NCBI GenBank assembly: GCA_003056245.1
Contig: MVDH01000001.1
Span: forward strand, 1,736,716 to 1,800,715
Source: Cellvibrio sp. 79
Lineage (GTDB): Bacteria > Pseudomonadota > Gammaproteobacteria > Pseudomonadales > Cellvibrionaceae
Reading direction: 5' to 3'
DNA: 64,000 nucleotides
Below are positions 46,640-55,285 of this stretch, piece by piece. A program made the position numbers and the translations under genes. The stretch's first letter is position 1. The number at the start of each line of letters is the position of its first letter. The notes beneath the pieces are model-generated. The model ran no database searches, was not told the DNA's origin, and saw only the letters and a list, made by a program, of their open reading frames with translations.

Positions 46640-46674
46640 CATCGCCCTCTCACAAAGAGGGCGATGTTGTTTGT
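46640..46674 (+). terminator. Hairpin between aceE and aceF
   Basis: CATCGCCCTCT (46640-46650), loop CACAA, AGAGGGCGATG (46656-46666), then TTGTTTGT. The T tract is broken, so read-through into aceF is plausible and it may set the E1 to E2 ratio. Confidence 0.7.
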
Positions 46675-46730
46675 ATTCTCCAAAACATTTATCAAATGTA
46701 GAAATAATCGATTAATGAGGAACTACTACA

Positions 46731-48329
46731 GTGGCAATTCAAACTATTAAAGTGCCTGATATTGGCGGCGCAGAAGGCGTTGAAGTAATTGAAATTTCCG
46801 TAAAAGTGGGCGATGTGGTCGCCGAAGGCGATTCAATTGTCGTGCTGGAAACTGACAAGGCTTCAATGGAAATCCCTGCTGATACATCAGGTAAGGTTGT
46901 CGCTATCAAAGTCAATATCGGCGATAAAGTATCGCAAGGCAGCTTGTTGCTGGAAGTTGAAGCGGAAGGTGCAGCTGCATCTGCGCCAGCTCCGCAAGCG
47001 GCTGAACCTGCTCCTGCCGCAGCAGCTCCAGCTCCCGCTTCGGCGGCAGCCTCCGCTGAAGTGAACCTGGTGGTTCCTGATATTGGTGGTGCGGAAGGCG
47101 TAGAAGTTATTGAGATTTCTGTAAGCGTTGGCGATGAAGTTGCTGCTGGCGATTCGCTGATCGTGCTCGAAACAGATAAAGCATCTATGGAAATCCCTGC
47201 TGAAGCAGCAGGTAAAATTATCAGCCTCGCTGTAAAAGTAGGCGATAAGCTTTCACAAGGTTCTGTGATTGGTGTGTTGGCTACGACTGGCGGCGCGGCA
47301 GCTCCGGCCCCTGTTGCGGCGGCAGCACCGGCAAAAACCGAAGCAGCGGCGCCTGCACCCGCCGCAAAAGCTGAAGCACCAAAAGCTACACCCGCTCCGG
47401 TTGCTGAAGTTGAACAAACGGGTGATGTTTATGCTGGTCCAGCTGTGCGCAAATTGGCTCGTCAACTCGGTGTTGATTTGGGTAAGGTTGCTGGTACTGG
47501 TCCGCGCGGTCGTTTGCAGAAAGATGACGTTCGTGGTTACGTAAAGCCAATTGTACAAGCCGCTCAATCTGGTGCGCCGGTTGGTGGTGGTTCAGGTATT
47601 CCGCGTGTTCCAGCCGTTGATTTCTCCAAATTTGGTGAAATCGAAACGGTAAAAATGAGCAAGGTGAAGAAAATCACTGCGGACAATATGAGCCGCAACT
47701 GGTTGAACGTTCCTCACGTTACCCAATGGGATGATGCAGATATCACAGATCTCGAAGCATTCCGTAATGGTTTGAAAGCGGAAGCGGAAAAGCGCGGTAG
47801 CAAATTGACTCCATTGCCTTTCATTATGAAAGCCTGCGCAGCAGCTTTGGTTGCTGAGCCAACGTTCAATGTATCTCTGCATCACGATGGCGAAAGCATC
47901 GTACAGAAAAAATATGTTCACATTGGTATTGCGGTTGATACACCGAATGGCCTGATGGTTCCTGTTATTCGCAACGTGGATAAAAAAGGTCTGTGGGAAT
48001 TGACCGACGAAATTAATGCGATAGCCAAAAAAGCACGCGATGGCAAATTGTTACCTGCTGATATGCAAGGTGGTTGCTTCACAATCTCCAGCCTCGGTGC
48101 TGCTGGTGGTAATGGTTTTACTCCTATCGTAAACGCGCCGGAAGTTGCGATCCTCGGTGTAAGCCGTGCGCAAATGAAACCGGTGTGGAATGGAAAAGAG
48201 TTTGTGCCGCGCAATATGTTGCCGTTGTCCCTCTCTTATGACCATCGTGCAATTAACGGTGCGGATGCTGGCCGTTTCTTCACGTACCTTACTGCTGTAA
48301 TTGCTGATGTAAGACGTCTGTTGTTGTAA
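46731..48329 (+). CDS. aceF: Pyruvate dehydrogenase E2, dihydrolipoamide acetyltransferase
   Basis: AceF forms the core of the complex and passes the acetyl group to CoA. The 532-residue product starts at GTG 46731 after ATGAGGAAC. Two lipoyl domains are present, each with the lipoylated Lys in ETDKASMEIPA (about residues 35-50 and 150-165). They are joined by Ala/Pro-rich hinges. A peripheral-subunit-binding domain follows (AGPAVRKLARQLGVDLGKVAG). In the catalytic domain the motif reads DHRAINGADAG (His505, Asn509). Asn replaces the more common Asp, as I recall for Azotobacter E2p. No lpd gene follows. Confidence 0.97.
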   Translation: MAIQTIKVPDIGGAEGVEVIEISVKVGDVVAEGDSIVVLETDKASMEIPADTSGKVVAIKVNIGDKVSQGSLLLEVEAEGAAASAPAPQAAEPAPAAAAPAPASAAASAEVNLVVPDIGGAEGVEVIEISVSVGDEVAAGDSLIVLETDKASMEIPAEAAGKIISLAVKVGDKLSQGSVIGVLATTGGAAAPAPVAAAAPAKTEAAAPAPAAKAEAPKATPAPVAEVEQTGDVYAGPAVRKLARQLGVDLGKVAGTGPRGRLQKDDVRGYVKPIVQAAQSGAPVGGGSGIPRVPAVDFSKFGEIETVKMSKVKKITADNMSRNWLNVPHVTQWDDADITDLEAFRNGLKAEAEKRGSKLTPLPFIMKACAAALVAEPTFNVSLHHDGESIVQKKYVHIGIAVDTPNGLMVPVIRNVDKKGLWELTDEINAIAKKARDGKLLPADMQGGCFTISSLGAAGGNGFTPIVNAPEVAILGVSRAQMKPVWNGKEFVPRNMLPLSLSYDHRAINGADAGRFFTYLTAVIADVRRLLL

Positions 48330-48352
48330 TATTGCTTCGCAAATGAATCAAT

Positions 48353-48381
48353 AAAAAGACCAGCTAATTACTGGTCTTTTT
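48353..48381 (+). terminator. Intrinsic terminator after aceF
   Basis: AAAAAGACCAG (48353-48363), loop CTAATTA, CTGGTCTTTTT (48371-48381), followed by GTTTGT. A good stem with A/T flanks; it closes the aceEF unit, confirming that lpd is not in this operon. Confidence 0.88.
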
Positions 48382-48516
48382 GTTTGTAGAGTGGGCAATT
48401 GATATTGTGGGCGAGTTTTATTTGTTGATGCGCTTATTGTTTTTCGCAGGTACACTTAACTAAAAAATATCGGCATAAAGTTTCGGTTATCTCAATTCGC
48501 CAGCGAGTGAGTGGCC

Positions 48517-49524
48517 ATGAACGTTTTTGTACTCATTATCGGCATTGTGGTACTGGTGCTCCAGATTGTCGGTTGCCAGACAATTACCCACATTGAAAAC
48601 CCTGCTAATACCTATACCGCTGACACTACCTACCAGAAATTAATGGGTGATTATCCATTTATCTCTATTGCCAGTTTGAATGTGCCGGAAACGGTTAAAG
48701 AAATAAAAAATATCACCTATGTGCACTACGAAGAGCGTGCATTGCAGTTGGATTTATATTTGCCAAAAACAAATACCAAACAGTTGCGGCCGGGTATTGT
48801 TTTTGTTCACGGCGGTGGTTGGGCTTCCGGCTACAGAACCAATTTCACTCCTTTTGCCGTTGCGATGGCTGAGCATGGTTATGTTGCTGCAACGATTAGC
48901 TATCGCTTGTCCGGCGAGGCACTTTATCCCGCTGCTATTTATGATGCTAAAGCAGCGATTCGCTGGTTGCGGAACAATGCAAAAAAATACAGTGTAGATT
49001 CGGGTCGTATTGCGATTGCCGGTGGCTCAGCTGGTGGGCAAATCGCCAGCTTAACGGGAGTGACCGCGGGGATAGAAAAGTTTGATCCGCAAGCAAAAAA
49101 ATCAGCTGTTTCCAGCGATGTGCAGGCAATTGTTAATATCGATGGTTTATCCGATTTTACCTCGGAAGCGGCGCGATTCCATGAAGATGATCCCCGTAAA
49201 AATCCTTCCGCAGCTGGTGCATGGTTTGGCGGGCGTTATGCTGAAAAGACGGCGCTATGGCATGAGGCATCGCCAACGTTTTATGTAAATAAAAATACAC
49301 CACCGATTTTATTTCTGATCAGCGCCCAGGAACGATTTAGTGTGGGACATAAAGAGATGATTGAAAAAATGAAGCCTTTAGGTATTTCTTATCAAGTTAC
49401 GAAGCTTCCTGATACTCCGCATTCTTTCTGGTTATTCGATCCCTGGTTGAAACCTTCAGTAGATATTGTGGTTAAATTTCTGGATCAACAATTTAAAATA
49501 AACCGTAGCGATAATGTCCGCTAA
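48517..49524 (+). CDS. Lipoprotein alpha/beta hydrolase (BD-FAE/esterase type)
   Basis: From ATG 48517, after GAGTGAGTGG, this is a 335-residue protein with a lipobox IVGC at residues 17-20, so it is probably a lipoprotein. The alpha/beta hydrolase features are the oxyanion-hole HGGGWASGY and the nucleophile elbow GGSAGG in RIAIAGGSAGGQIASLTG. The likely catalytic His is in LPDTPHSFWLFDPW and the Asp near LFLISAQERF. Similar enzymes deacetylate or de-feruloylate polysaccharides; the substrate here is unknown. Its last 32 bases overlap the convergent DUF1287 gene. Confidence 0.88.
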   Translation: MNVFVLIIGIVVLVLQIVGCQTITHIENPANTYTADTTYQKLMGDYPFISIASLNVPETVKEIKNITYVHYEERALQLDLYLPKTNTKQLRPGIVFVHGGGWASGYRTNFTPFAVAMAEHGYVAATISYRLSGEALYPAAIYDAKAAIRWLRNNAKKYSVDSGRIAIAGGSAGGQIASLTGVTAGIEKFDPQAKKSAVSSDVQAIVNIDGLSDFTSEAARFHEDDPRKNPSAAGAWFGGRYAEKTALWHEASPTFYVNKNTPPILFLISAQERFSVGHKEMIEKMKPLGISYQVTKLPDTPHSFWLFDPWLKPSVDIVVKFLDQQFKINRSDNVR

Positions 49525-50095
49525 TCGGATAATCAAATAGCATATCTTCCAGTTTTGGGCCGGCGCCAATATTGTGAACAATCAACAGGCGCTGGCCATC
49601 TGCAGATAACTTATCTGTCACTATACCAATGTGAGGAAGATTGCCCGGTAAAATCCAGGTGACCAAATCGCCGGTTTGATAATCTTCCGGTTTATTTGTT
49701 ACTGCGAGTTTTTTGCCATGACGGGTAAAAAAAGTTTGCAGGTTAGGGACGCGACGATGATCAATATTGGTATCGGTTTTCGTCTGGCCCCAATTACGCT
49801 TTGCCGGATAGAGCGAAAAATTTCCGCGCATATCTTCGTGTACTAATTGTTGTAGATCTACACCGAGTTTGCGGTACGCGCGAATAACTACATCGGTACA
49901 TACACCATATTCTGCAGGTACATCCCCCATCGGATACGCGATTTTAAAGTAAGCGCCGTTGTAGGTAACGTCATCTTTAGTCTGTTTGATTGCGGCATCA
50001 ATCAATAAATCAGTTTTATTTAAGGTGTCTGCTATAGCGGGAGTCAAAACCATTGCCAATAACAAACCGGCAGACAAAAAAATATTTTTGGTCAT
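49493..50095 (-). CDS. DUF1287 family secreted protein
   Basis: The 200-residue product has a signal peptide (KNIFLSAGLLLAMVLTPAIA) and the DUF1287 pattern. This includes AYFKIAYPMGDVPAEYGVCT, DVVIRAYRKLGVDLQQLVHE, DTNIDHRRVPNLQTFFTRHG and GDLVTWILPGNLPHIGIV. The conserved Cys, His and Asp suggest an NlpC/P60-like fold, but the activity is not established. It overlaps the 3' end of the opposite esterase gene and lies 18 bases downstream of the VanZ-like gene. Confidence 0.9.
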   Translation of the reverse strand: MTKNIFLSAGLLLAMVLTPAIADTLNKTDLLIDAAIKQTKDDVTYNGAYFKIAYPMGDVPAEYGVCTDVVIRAYRKLGVDLQQLVHEDMRGNFSLYPAKRNWGQTKTDTNIDHRRVPNLQTFFTRHGKKLAVTNKPEDYQTGDLVTWILPGNLPHIGIVTDKLSADGQRLLIVHNIGAGPKLEDMLFDYPISGHYRYGLF

Positions 50096-50113
50096 GATAT
50101 TGGTAGGCCCGCT

Positions 50114-50518
50114 TCAGGAGTTAGGGGTAATTATTGTGTTATTTAAATTTGTTTTCCAATAAAGCAACTTAGCAAAAAGAGTTACATATTTTGCCAGTAT
50201 GAAAATTACACATAAACCTAAAATAACGCCGCTGCTATTTGCCAGCATATCGGCAAGGCTAAACGTGCGTGGCGGATTGAAATGTTGGCCTAGTTCGATG
50301 AGAAAAGAATAGGTAACCAGGAAGATTGCACGTTGCAAAAATGCCCATGATGGAAATGCAAAACTAATAGAAACCGCAGCAACAATGTATCCGGAAAAAT
50401 GCATTAACAAATCATTGAACATTGGTACTGATTTTTCGGGATGCGGCGTTAGCCCGAGATAAGTGTAGATCGCCAGCAAACCGCAAAATTGTATTACACA
50501 TAACACTCGCCACCACAT
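50114..50518 (-). CDS. VanZ-like family membrane protein
   Basis: From ATG 50518 (WWRVLCVIQFCGLLAIYTYL), with GAGGGAAG just upstream, this has 134 residues and four hydrophobic segments. The VanZ-like signature is visible: the first helix, then KSVPMFNDLLMHFSGYIVAA and YSFLIELGQHFNPPRTFSLADMLANSSGVILG. The family is named after a teicoplanin resistance protein, but most members have unknown roles; resistance should not be assumed. Confidence 0.86.
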   Translation of the reverse strand: MWWRVLCVIQFCGLLAIYTYLGLTPHPEKSVPMFNDLLMHFSGYIVAAVSISFAFPSWAFLQRAIFLVTYSFLIELGQHFNPPRTFSLADMLANSSGVILGLCVIFILAKYVTLFAKLLYWKTNLNNTIITPNS

Positions 50519-50576
50519 TGATACTTCCCTCAAAAAATTTTGGAAAAGCATAACAGTCTGGCGAGTTTCAGGCGAT

Positions 50577-51200
50577 TTATTTAATCAACGCAGCAATAGG
50601 TTCAGCGGCATATAGATCTTGCGGAGTATTGATATTCAGGAAGGGATCAAAGGCATCGGCTGCGAATTCAACCTGTACCATTTTCTGTTGCTTGACCCAA
50701 TCTTGCAGGCGCGGAATATCCCCGCTTTGCAGTTGCTCTTCAATTTTTTCCAACAATGATGCATGCCAGAGTGAGAATATCGGATGGGTGCGATTTTTAG
50801 ACGCCGCTACCGCCAGCAAGCTATTGCTTGCAGCGGCGGCACCGCGCAAGCGCTCCACCAAATCAGTAGGAAAGAATGGCGTATCAGAGGCAAAACTTGC
50901 CAGCCATTCGGCATCGGGATTGTCGTCATGCATTCTCTTTAACCCGGCATGAATACCGGCTAATGGACCAAGGTTGTTGGGGAATACATCCGGGATAACC
51001 GGCAAACGCGTGCGGGCAAAGCGCAAACTACTGCCATTGGCATTCAATAACAGTAATCCAACCTGGGGTTGGGCGCGTTCAACAGTCCGTTGCAACAGGG
51101 TTTTGCCAGCGAGGGGAAGGAGGCATTTATCGCCGCCGCCCATACGTTTGGCCAGGCCGCCGGCCAAAATAACGCCGACAACGGATTGGGAGATGCTCAT
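50577..51200 (-). CDS. mobA: Molybdenum cofactor guanylyltransferase
   Basis: MobA attaches GMP to molybdopterin to make the bis-MGD cofactor. The 207-residue product has the nucleotidyltransferase motif GVILAGGLAKRMGGGDKCLL at the N-terminus. FVSDTPFFP-type sequence appears as SFASDTPFFPTDLVERL, and the C-terminal FLNINTPQDLYAAE is typical. Any molybdoenzymes of the organism lie outside this window. Confidence 0.94.
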   Translation of the reverse strand: MSISQSVVGVILAGGLAKRMGGGDKCLLPLAGKTLLQRTVERAQPQVGLLLLNANGSSLRFARTRLPVIPDVFPNNLGPLAGIHAGLKRMHDDNPDAEWLASFASDTPFFPTDLVERLRGAAAASNSLLAVAASKNRTHPIFSLWHASLLEKIEEQLQSGDIPRLQDWVKQQKMVQVEFAADAFDPFLNINTPQDLYAAEPIAALIK

Positions 51201-51481
51201 AGGTTTATTAGCTGGGTCAGGATTATCTTCTAGGATTATTTAAGCGCTCATCCCGGCATCATGGCGCGCGAATCCTTATTTGTCGTACTGTGTAGTTTAG
51301 CTGGTGGCAAGGGTTAGGACCACGATTTTTATGTGAAGGTTTTGTCAGTGTAAAAATTTGATATAAAGGTAAAAGCTATTAAGGGAATAATTATAATTGA
51401 TTTTTTGTATTTTGTGCTGCCGCCTACTATAGCCATGTATTTCCAGGCACTTTATTTAAATCACTAATGGATGACGTAATT

Positions 51482-52927
51482 ATGAGCAAAATCGATTTGA
51501 CCATTTCAGCAGGGGCTCCCGTGGCAGATGACAACAATAGTATTAGTGTTGGTCCACGCGGCCCGCTTACCTTCGATAACCATTACCTGTTCGAAAAACT
51601 TGCGCATTTTAACCGCGAACGAATTCCCGAGCGTGTAGTACATGCACGTGGTACCGGTGCATACGGTCATTTCACATTGAGCAAAAGTTTGAGCCAATAT
51701 TCGGTCGCGGATTTTTTACAAAAGGAAGGCGATAAGACCGAAGTATTTTTACGTTTTTCTACCGTAGGTGGCGGTCAGGATTCAAGTGATTACGCACGTG
51801 ACCCGCGTGGTTTTGCGGTAAAGTTTTATACGCGTCAAGGCAATTACGATGTAGTTGGTAATAACACACCAGTTTTCTTTTTGAATGATCCAATTAAATT
51901 TCCCGATTTCATTCACTCGCAAAAGAAAAATCCGCAAACGAATTTGCCAGATCCTGCAGCCGCGTATGAATTTTGGGCCAATCACCCGCAGTCGTTACAC
52001 CAAATGACGATACTGATGTCTGATCGTGGTATTCCATTGTCCTATCGCCACGTCCACGGTTTTGGTTCGCACACGCTAAGTTTGTGGAACGACAAAGGCG
52101 AACGTTACTGGGTGAAATGGCATTTCAAAACCAATCAGGGAATCAAAACCCTGACGGATGAAGAGGCAGCAAAACAACCACCGTTTGGTGCACAAAAAGA
52201 TTTGGTGGATGCGATCCATCGTGGCGAATTTCCGAGCTGGACGGTAAAAATCCAGATCATGCCAGAGAAAGACGCAGAGACTTACCATATCAATCCATTT
52301 GATTTAACGAAAGTCTGGCCACACAAAGATTATCCGTTGATTGAAATTGGCCAACTTGAATTAAATCGCAATGTGCAAAATTATTTTGCTGAAACCGAAC
52401 AGTCTGCATTTGCGCCGAGTAATCTCGTTCCTGGCACTGGTGGATCGCCTGATAAAATGTTGCAAGCGCGCATGCTCGCGTACCAGGACGCACATCGCTA
52501 CCGCGTAGGTGTTAATCATAACCAGTTGCCGGTGAATGCGCCGCGCTGTCCGGTCAACCATTATCAACGCGATGGTGCCGCTGCCGGTTGCCCGTTTAGC
52601 AATGGCAGCCAGCCGCAAAATAGTGGTGCGAATTATTATCCAAACGATCGTACGGCACAGGGTTATCCTGCACCGAATCCTGCCTATCGTGAGCCGCCGA
52701 TGACATTAAGTAGTGCAGTAGTGGATCGTTACGATCAATTGAGTGAAGACTACTATTCGCAAGCAGGTGATTTATTCCGTTTGATGAACGACGATCAAAA
52801 ATTGCAGCTTGTGCGCAATATTGCAGGAGGTTTATCGCAGGCGAATGCATCAATCCAGGAGCGGATGCTGGGTTATCTGCACAAAGCTGATCCAACTTAT
52901 GCTGTGATGGTAAAAGCACTTTTATAA
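51482..52927 (+). CDS. katA: Monofunctional haem catalase
   Basis: Catalase dismutates hydrogen peroxide to water and oxygen. I choose ATG 51482 (SKIDLTISAGAPVADD), preceded by GGATGACG, giving 481 residues; an ATG at 51467 would add five. The active site is FNRERIPERVVHARGTGAYG with the catalytic His, and RFSTVGGGQDSSDYARDPRG. The proximal haem motif is RMLAYQDAHRYRVG with the ligand Tyr. No signal peptide is seen, so it is cytoplasmic. It is followed by a strong terminator and divergent from mobA. The gene symbol is by class only. Confidence 0.95.
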   Translation: MSKIDLTISAGAPVADDNNSISVGPRGPLTFDNHYLFEKLAHFNRERIPERVVHARGTGAYGHFTLSKSLSQYSVADFLQKEGDKTEVFLRFSTVGGGQDSSDYARDPRGFAVKFYTRQGNYDVVGNNTPVFFLNDPIKFPDFIHSQKKNPQTNLPDPAAAYEFWANHPQSLHQMTILMSDRGIPLSYRHVHGFGSHTLSLWNDKGERYWVKWHFKTNQGIKTLTDEEAAKQPPFGAQKDLVDAIHRGEFPSWTVKIQIMPEKDAETYHINPFDLTKVWPHKDYPLIEIGQLELNRNVQNYFAETEQSAFAPSNLVPGTGGSPDKMLQARMLAYQDAHRYRVGVNHNQLPVNAPRCPVNHYQRDGAAAGCPFSNGSQPQNSGANYYPNDRTAQGYPAPNPAYREPPMTLSSAVVDRYDQLSEDYYSQAGDLFRLMNDDQKLQLVRNIAGGLSQANASIQERMLGYLHKADPTYAVMVKALL

Positions 52928-52944
52928 TTGTTGTTCGATAGAAA

Positions 52945-52975
52945 CAAAAACGCCGCTGTATCAGCGGCGTTTTTG
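52945..52975 (+). terminator. Bidirectional terminator between catalase and GMC oxidoreductase genes
   Basis: CAAAAACGCCGCTG (52945-52958), loop TAT, CAGCGGCGTTTTTG (52962-52975). It is a perfect 14-bp stem with A and T runs on both sides, and the genes converge on it. Confidence 0.93.
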
Positions 52976-52988
52976 TCTAGGCATATTT

Positions 52989-54689
52989 TTAAAGCGCTCC
53001 CGCCAGGATTTGCTTGTGCGCATAATCTACCGCGCGTGCGGTTAAAGCCATGTAGGTGATGCTAGGGTTTTGCGTTCCAGAACTTGTCATGCAAGCACCA
53101 TCAGTTACAAATACATTGGGTACATCGTGCATTTGATTCCATTTGTTGAGCACGCTGGTTTTTGGATCTCGCCCCATGCGCGCCGTTCCCATTTCGTGAA
53201 TGCAGGCTCCAGGTGCAGTAGCGTTATTGTATGAAGTGATATTGGTGCAACCAGCAGCCTCCAGCATTTCTACCGCACACTTGACGCCGTCCTCTCGCAG
53301 CTTGTGCTCATTCTCACGCAACTTTGCATCAAAGGTGATGAGCGGCATTCCGTGTTTGTCGGTCTTACTAAAGTCGAGGAACATGCGGTTCTCGTGATAC
53401 GGCAGCATTTCGCCAAAGCATGTCATCCTTACACCATAAGCACCCGGTGTGAAAATAACGTCTTTGAGTGCACTTCCAATAACGCCTTCCGGTGCATTAT
53501 TAATTCGCTGTGCTTGACCCTGATAACCAAAACCGCGCAAGTAATCTGCTTTTTTAGTTTTCTCATCAAGGTTAGTGAAGCGCGGGATATAAAAACCCGT
53601 TGGTTTACGGCCGGAATAATAAGTATCTTCAAGTCCCGGCAGAATACCGGAAGCACCCATTCCGTAATGGTGATCCATAAGGTTATGGCCAAGTTCACCG
53701 CTACTGTTGCCGAGCCCATTTGGAAAAGTCTCCGAACGGCTGTTAAGCAAAATCGCGGTAGTACCCACAGTACTGGCATTACAAAAAATAATGCGTGCGG
53801 AAATCTCGGATTGTTCGCCCGTTGTTGCATCTTTAATACGCACACCAGTTGCCCGGCCACTGGCTGCATCATAAATAATTTCCTGCACTATGCTGTTGAA
53901 GCGCAGGGTTAAGTTTCCTGTTTCTTCGGCAACGGGCAGTGTGGCTGATTGACTGCTGAAGTAGGCACCAAATGGACAGCCGCGCCAGCAGCGATCACGG
54001 GATAAACATTGGCTGCGTTTACCTTTATGTTTGTCCGGTTTGTACTCGCTGAGGTTGGCAACACGGCCGGGCGTAACGACGCGTCCGGGAAATTTTTTTG
54101 CAACACTTTCACGTAAATGTTGTTCAGCGCAATTGAGTGGAAATGGTTTTAAAAATACACCATCAGGAACTTGCTTCAGATTTTCTTCTTGTCCGCTTAC
54201 GCCAACAAATGTCTCGACATAGGTGTACCAGGATTCAATATCAGCGTAACGAATTGGCCAATCAACAGCGATGCCTTCTTTTTTGTTGGCTTCGAAATCA
54301 ATATCGCTCCAGCGATAACATTGACGTCCCCACATCAGTGAACGCCCGCCTGTATGATGGCCGCGAATCCAGTCGAAGCGTTCAACTTCCTCGTAAGGAT
54401 ATTCGTCGTCTTTATTAACCCAATGTTTATTTGCTTGCCTAACCCACCAAGGCAAACGATCCTGTTTGTGATAGTGAGTGGCGATTTCTGCCTTGGGAAC
54501 CCGGTCATTATGGGGCAGATCCCAAGGGTCCATCATTGCCGTGGGATAATCTCCATGTACTACGTCGCGGCCGCGCTCAAGCACAAGCGTTTTGTAGCCT
54601 TTAGTGCAAAGTTCCATAGCCGCGAAGCCGCCGCTAATGCCGGAGCCAATTACAATCGCGTCGAAATCGGTTGCTGTTGTTCTGATCAT
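52989..54689 (-). CDS. GMC-family FAD oxidoreductase
   Basis: The 566-residue protein starts at ATG 54689, three bases past the stop of the upstream gene. It begins with an FAD-binding motif FDAIVIGSGISGGFAAMELC and has the GMC features RSLMWGRQCYRWSD, CLSRDRCWRGCPFGAYFSSQ and HEMGTARMGRDPKTSV. The C-terminal VTDGACMTSSGTQNPSITYMA carries the NP motif. It resembles the large subunit of gluconate or 2-keto-gluconate dehydrogenases. It follows a subunit-3-like gene on the same strand, so the pair probably forms one dehydrogenase. The sugar or alcohol substrate is unknown. Confidence 0.92.
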   Translation of the reverse strand: MIRTTATDFDAIVIGSGISGGFAAMELCTKGYKTLVLERGRDVVHGDYPTAMMDPWDLPHNDRVPKAEIATHYHKQDRLPWWVRQANKHWVNKDDEYPYEEVERFDWIRGHHTGGRSLMWGRQCYRWSDIDFEANKKEGIAVDWPIRYADIESWYTYVETFVGVSGQEENLKQVPDGVFLKPFPLNCAEQHLRESVAKKFPGRVVTPGRVANLSEYKPDKHKGKRSQCLSRDRCWRGCPFGAYFSSQSATLPVAEETGNLTLRFNSIVQEIIYDAASGRATGVRIKDATTGEQSEISARIIFCNASTVGTTAILLNSRSETFPNGLGNSSGELGHNLMDHHYGMGASGILPGLEDTYYSGRKPTGFYIPRFTNLDEKTKKADYLRGFGYQGQAQRINNAPEGVIGSALKDVIFTPGAYGVRMTCFGEMLPYHENRMFLDFSKTDKHGMPLITFDAKLRENEHKLREDGVKCAVEMLEAAGCTNITSYNNATAPGACIHEMGTARMGRDPKTSVLNKWNQMHDVPNVFVTDGACMTSSGTQNPSITYMALTARAVDYAHKQILAGAL

Positions 54690-54691
54690 TT

Positions 54692-55285
54692 TTATAGTGC
54701 CCACGCTTTATTGTTAACTTCATCGACTGAAATGCAGGGTTTGTAGAATCCGGGAATCGGCAAATAATTTAAAAACTTTTCGCCAATTTCTTCAGTCGTT
54801 AAGTAATACGCGATAACTTGTTGCTTGAACTCGACCAAGGCTTTTTTTGCGCCCACTACATTTTCATCCTGGCTCAGCTCAAGTGACTTTAATGTTTCTA
54901 CTTGATCTGTCGGTGAGAGCTGTAAAAATTTCTGCTGGCCCAAATAATTTTCCAGAATCAACCATTGGGTTTTGAATGTGGTTTGATATGCAGAATCAAA
55001 AACCTGTCCCAACATGGAATCGAGTGTGATGTGAACTTTTACATCAGTTGCAGATGGGCTGTCGGTGCGCGGCAAAATCGTATCTGCCAGTAATCCAACC
55101 AGCGTAAATTGTTCGGGTGTAAAAAAGTGCAAAAGGTTAGAGGGGGCGGAAATGCCTGTTCCTTTTGCCTTATTTGGGGCAGTGGTTTGTTCTGAACATC
55201 CCGATAAAATCGCACTCGCTAGCGATGCGGATATAGCACTACCGGTAATCCAGGCGGTGTACCTGAGAGCTTCTCTTCTGTTCAT
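54692..55285 (-). CDS. Gluconate 2-dehydrogenase subunit 3-like protein
   Basis: I start this at the ATG near 55285 (NRREALRYTAWITGSAISAS), giving 197 residues; the open frame runs 31 codons further. An Arg-Arg motif precedes a hydrophobic stretch, which ends in ILSGCSEQ, a lipobox. The protein may therefore be a Tat-exported lipoprotein. The mature part fits the subunit 3 family: FFTPEQFTLVGLLADTILPRTDSPSATDVKV. It is adjacent to and co-directional with the GMC oxidoreductase, which lacks a signal of its own and could be exported with it. The start coordinate is good to about one base. Confidence 0.85.
   Translation of the reverse strand: MNRREALRYTAWITGSAISASLASAILSGCSEQTTAPNKAKGTGISAPSNLLHFFTPEQFTLVGLLADTILPRTDSPSATDVKVHITLDSMLGQVFDSAYQTTFKTQWLILENYLGQQKFLQLSPTDQVETLKSLELSQDENVVGAKKALVEFKQQVIAYYLTTEEIGEKFLNYLPIPGFYKPCISVDEVNNKAWAL

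Noticed and set aside
50114-50518. Teicoplanin resistance determinant (VanZ)
   Set aside because: Only the VanZ-like fold is supported. There are no van operon genes nearby and the organism is Gram-negative.
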